DNA of 64,000 bases, taken from assembly GCA_964612525.1 (NCBI GenBank), contig CAZTCQ010000001.1:8056-72055 (forward strand), written 5' to 3'. Of the stretch, positions 62,006-64,000 are shown piece after piece; position 1 is the stretch's first letter; the number at the start of each line of letters is the position of its first letter. The notes under the pieces are model-generated. The model searched no databases. It was not told the DNA's origin and saw nothing but the letters and a program-made list of their open reading frames with translations. The translations under genes were made by a program, and so were the position numbers. This DNA comes from JAGNRR01 sp964612525 (GTDB lineage: Bacteria; Bacteroidota; Bacteroidia; Chitinophagales; Chitinophagaceae).

Positions 62006-62066
62006 GAGGTTTGATGCTAGACTCTAGACGCTATGCTTTTATTTTTTATTGGCTTCATTTTTAAAA

Positions 62067-62837
62067 CTAATACCTCAAATGCTTCACGGTTCGACCGTTG
62101 TTAATCAACTGCTTCAGTGAGCTACTACCTATTTTTAAATGACGCTGCACGTACTTTTCTGTAACCGTTTTGTCGCTTTTATCTGTTTTTACGCCTTCTG
62201 GTGTCATAGGCTCATCACTGACCAAAAGAAGTGCTCCGCATGATATATGATTATGAAAAGCCGTTATGAATAATGTAGCCGTCTCCATATCAATCGCATC
62301 GGCTCGTAAGCCGCGCAAATATTGTTTAAAATCTTCATCGTGCTCCCAAACTCTGCGATTGGTGGTGTAGACCGTACTACTCCAATAATCTAAATCCATG
62401 TCACGAATCGTGGTAGAAATAGCTTTCTGTAAGGCAAAGGCGGGTAGGGCAGGCACCTCGGGTGGAAAGAAATCGTTACTCGTACCTTCTCCTCGTATTG
62501 CGGCTATGGGCAAGATTAAATCTCCGACCTTATTTTTACTTTTTAGTCCACCGCATTTTCCTAGGAACAAAACTGCTTTGGGTTCAATCACACTTAATAA
62601 GTCAATAATCAAAGCCGCCATGGGCGAGCCCATACCAAAATTGATAATTGTGATACCTTCTGCCGTGGCCGAAGACATAGGTTTGTCTGCACCGTCCACC
62701 GGCACATTGTGATTATTAGCAAACATGCTTACGTAATTTTGAAAATTAGTGAGCAAAATGTATTTGCCAAACTGCTTTAATGGAATACCCGTGTATCTGG
62801 GTAGCCAATTACCGACAATATCTTTTTTGGATTTCAT
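62067..62837 (-). CDS. amn: AMP nucleosidase (short form)
   Basis: 256 residues, the short form found in Bacteroidota, lacking the N-terminal extra domain of the E. coli enzyme (about 480 residues). Nucleoside-phosphorylase fold: NFGMGSPMAALIIDLLSV at about 67, VLFLGKCGGLKSKNKVGDLI at about 89 and RADAIDMETATLFITAFH at about 179, where the Glu contacts the ribose. LLVSDEPMTPEGVKTDKSDK supplies the catalytic Asp near 208. It splits AMP into adenine and ribose 5-phosphate and helps control adenylate levels. A related purine-nucleoside phosphorylase is possible but less likely. Confidence 0.88.
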   Translation of the reverse strand: MKSKKDIVGNWLPRYTGIPLKQFGKYILLTNFQNYVSMFANNHNVPVDGADKPMSSATAEGITIINFGMGSPMAALIIDLLSVIEPKAVLFLGKCGGLKSKNKVGDLILPIAAIRGEGTSNDFFPPEVPALPAFALQKAISTTIRDMDLDYWSSTVYTTNRRVWEHDEDFKQYLRGLRADAIDMETATLFITAFHNHISCGALLLVSDEPMTPEGVKTDKSDKTVTEKYVQRHLKIGSSSLKQLINNGRTVKHLRY

Positions 62838-62971
62838 TTGTTGTTTTCTATAATTTTAAAGATATAAAAAATCTATACGCTACCTCTTGTCAGTCAGAGA
62901 AAGTTATTTACTTCTGTTCTCTTATTTTTTTAATAATTAATTATCACAAGCAGACATCGAGAAGTGAGTAT

Positions 62972-63003
62972 AAAAAAACCTTTGTCCTAAAGAGACAAAG
63001 GTT
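62972..63003 (-). terminator. Rho-independent terminator of ndk
   Basis: On the minus strand a perfect ten-pair stem (AACCTTTGTC / GACAAAGGTT) with loop TCTTTAG is followed by five more T. It starts 23 bases after the ndk stop. Confidence 0.9.
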
Positions 63004-63026
63004 ATCAAATTCCAATTTTGTAAGAT

Positions 63027-63443
63027 TTAGAATTTTTCTAAATTACTAAAAAAGAAGTCACCTTCAATCTTAGCATTTTCGTCACTATCACTTCCGTGAA
63101 CAGCATTTTCACCCAAACTACGAGCAAACATTTTACGAATTGTACCTTCTTCAGCCTCTTCTGGATTCGTAGCGCCTATTAATTTACGAAAGTCAGCAAC
63201 TGCATTGTCTTTTTCTAAGATGGCCGCAATGATGTGACCGCTACTCATAAACTCTACAAGCTCACCATAAAAAGGACGCTCTTTATGTACCTCATAAAAC
63301 TGACCCGCTGTTTCCGTTGAAAGTTTCGTCATTTTCATAGCCTTAATTTTGAAGCCTCCCTCATTGATTTTAGCTAAAATGGCACCAATGTGTCCGTCCT
63401 GCACAGCGTCAGGCTTAATCATAGTAAATGTTCTGTTAGACAT
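63027..63443 (-). CDS. ndk: Nucleoside-diphosphate kinase
   Basis: 138 residues from the ATG at 63443, the usual length. It starts MSNRTFTMIKPDAV, includes FYEVHKERPFYGELVEFMSS and IGATNPEEAEEGTIRKMFAR, and has the catalytic His in NAVHGSDSDENAKIE (about 115-129). The enzyme balances nucleoside triphosphates by transferring the terminal phosphate through a phosphohistidine. An earlier start at 63464 is rejected because its codon lies in the -7 promoter box. A strong terminator follows. Confidence 0.97.
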   Translation of the reverse strand: MSNRTFTMIKPDAVQDGHIGAILAKINEGGFKIKAMKMTKLSTETAGQFYEVHKERPFYGELVEFMSSGHIIAAILEKDNAVADFRKLIGATNPEEAEEGTIRKMFARSLGENAVHGSDSDENAKIEGDFFFSNLEKF

Positions 63444-63461
63444 AATTTTCTTGTTTGCCCG

Positions 63462-63469
63462 CAAAAGTA
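63462..63469 (-). promoter_or_regulatory. -7 promoter box (TACTTTTG) of ndk
   Basis: Perfect TAnnTTTG on the minus strand, 18 bases before the ATG at 63443. It excludes the longer reading frame. Confidence 0.65.
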
Positions 63470-63676
63470 GGAAATCGTGTTTTGTTTCAGGAATTATTAT
63501 TCTTGTTTAAATTGTTAATCTGATGATTCAAGTATCCATAATTGTCACTTCAGTGTAATTTTTTCAAATACTAAGGTTGATTAGCCGCAGTTTGTTGAAA
63601 GAACTAAATGCCATTAGCATGTTAACATCAATTGGAATGCTTATCTTTAAAGCTTAAATCAAAAAATTTAATTAAA

Positions 63677-64000
63677 ATGAAAAAAGTTTTACTTCTAGTT
63701 TGTTGTCTAAGCTTTGCGTTTTTTGCAAACGCTCAATATTGGCAAATTCCTAATGCAAGTGCAGGTCAAAATCCTGGTGACTTAAATAATGATGCTGAGC
63801 AACCTTCGCCTGCTGGCTGGACAGCTCTTTCTAACACTACCGCCGCACCTACCTGGTCGGCTCCTACGGCCATTCCTTTTCCATTTCAGTTTAATGGAAA
63901 TGCGGTTACTCAATTCATGGCTTCTACCACTGGAATTGTAACTTTTGATGTGGGTACTACTCTTGCTGCACCTATTGGAACAAATGCCACTTTGCCTTCT
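63677..64000 (+). CDS. Secreted protein, N-terminal part (3' end outside window)
   Basis: The first 108 codons of a gene that runs off the window. A signal peptide (MKKVLLLVCCLSFAFFANAQ) is followed by a Pro/Ala/Thr-rich beta-strand region with WTALSNTTAAPTWSAPTAIP, PFPFQFNGNAVTQFMASTTG and IVTFDVGTT. This PFxFxFxGxxVTxFxxSxxGxVTF pattern is common at the start of large Bacteroidota surface or T9SS proteins. The rest, including any sorting domain, is not visible. A TATCTTTA box lies at 63642-63649 without a clear -33 element. Confidence 0.7.
   Translation, partial: MKKVLLLVCCLSFAFFANAQYWQIPNASAGQNPGDLNNDAEQPSPAGWTALSNTTAAPTWSAPTAIPFPFQFNGNAVTQFMASTTGIVTFDVGTTLAAPIGTNATLPS

Overview
The window is a stretch of a Bacteroidota chromosome, most likely a flavobacterium-like member, on an AT-rich scaffold. 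Supporting signs are type IX secretion (a PorU2-like sortase and several cargo proteins with C-terminal sorting domains), a fused SecDF, a TonB-dependent receptor with a carboxypeptidase-regulatory-like plug extension, BshB1 of bacillithiol synthesis, DUF4294 and GEVED-type domains, and promoters of the Bacteroidota form (TTG, about 20 bases, TAnnTTTG) without Shine-Dalgarno sites. There is no tRNA, rRNA, CRISPR array, transposase or prophage.

Layout. 1-5489: end of a PorV/PorQ-like gene and a PorU2-like sortase. 5510-8095 (minus): aspartate aminotransferase, LOG protein and ispD as an overlapping operon. 8284-14123: L,D-transpeptidase, bshB1, DUF4294, purD, a DUF819 membrane protein and an AlkD-like glycosylase. 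14120-30160 (all minus): TonB receptor, delta-60-repeat cargo, SecDF, then a five-gene run with a sirtuin, a lipoprotein, two beta-propeller proteins and a nucleotidyltransferase-like protein that has lost its catalytic motifs. 30297-38943: PD40 protein, FMN reductase, membrane phosphoesterase, riboflavin synthase, rpsU, a Xer recombinase, MBL hydrolase, alanine dehydrogenase and a TerB-like protein. 38937-45858 (minus): DUF58, transglutaminase, MoxR and TPR operon. 45931-58468: DUF2130, T9SS cargo, LptF/G permease, tgt, glycosyltransferase, rsmG, serine hydrolase, acyl-CoA dehydrogenase and a DPP-IV-like peptidase. 58481-64000: outer-membrane barrel, small secreted protein, double ABC ATPase, AMP nucleosidase, ndk and the start of another secreted protein.

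Functionally the window mixes housekeeping genes with cell-envelope and secretion functions. SecDF and T9SS would export the many signal-peptide proteins, and PorU2 would process or attach cargo. The MoxR/DUF58/transglutaminase set looks like an envelope-maturation machine.

Two points stand out. First, several genes carry a -7 promoter box exactly four bases before the start codon, including all three transcription-unit leaders with GTG or TTG starts that also have a perfect box, which points to leaderless mRNAs. Second, the window contains four 100-base N gaps. Three are flanked by exact 43-55 base duplications, so they are unmerged contig overlaps and the genes they seem to break are intact.
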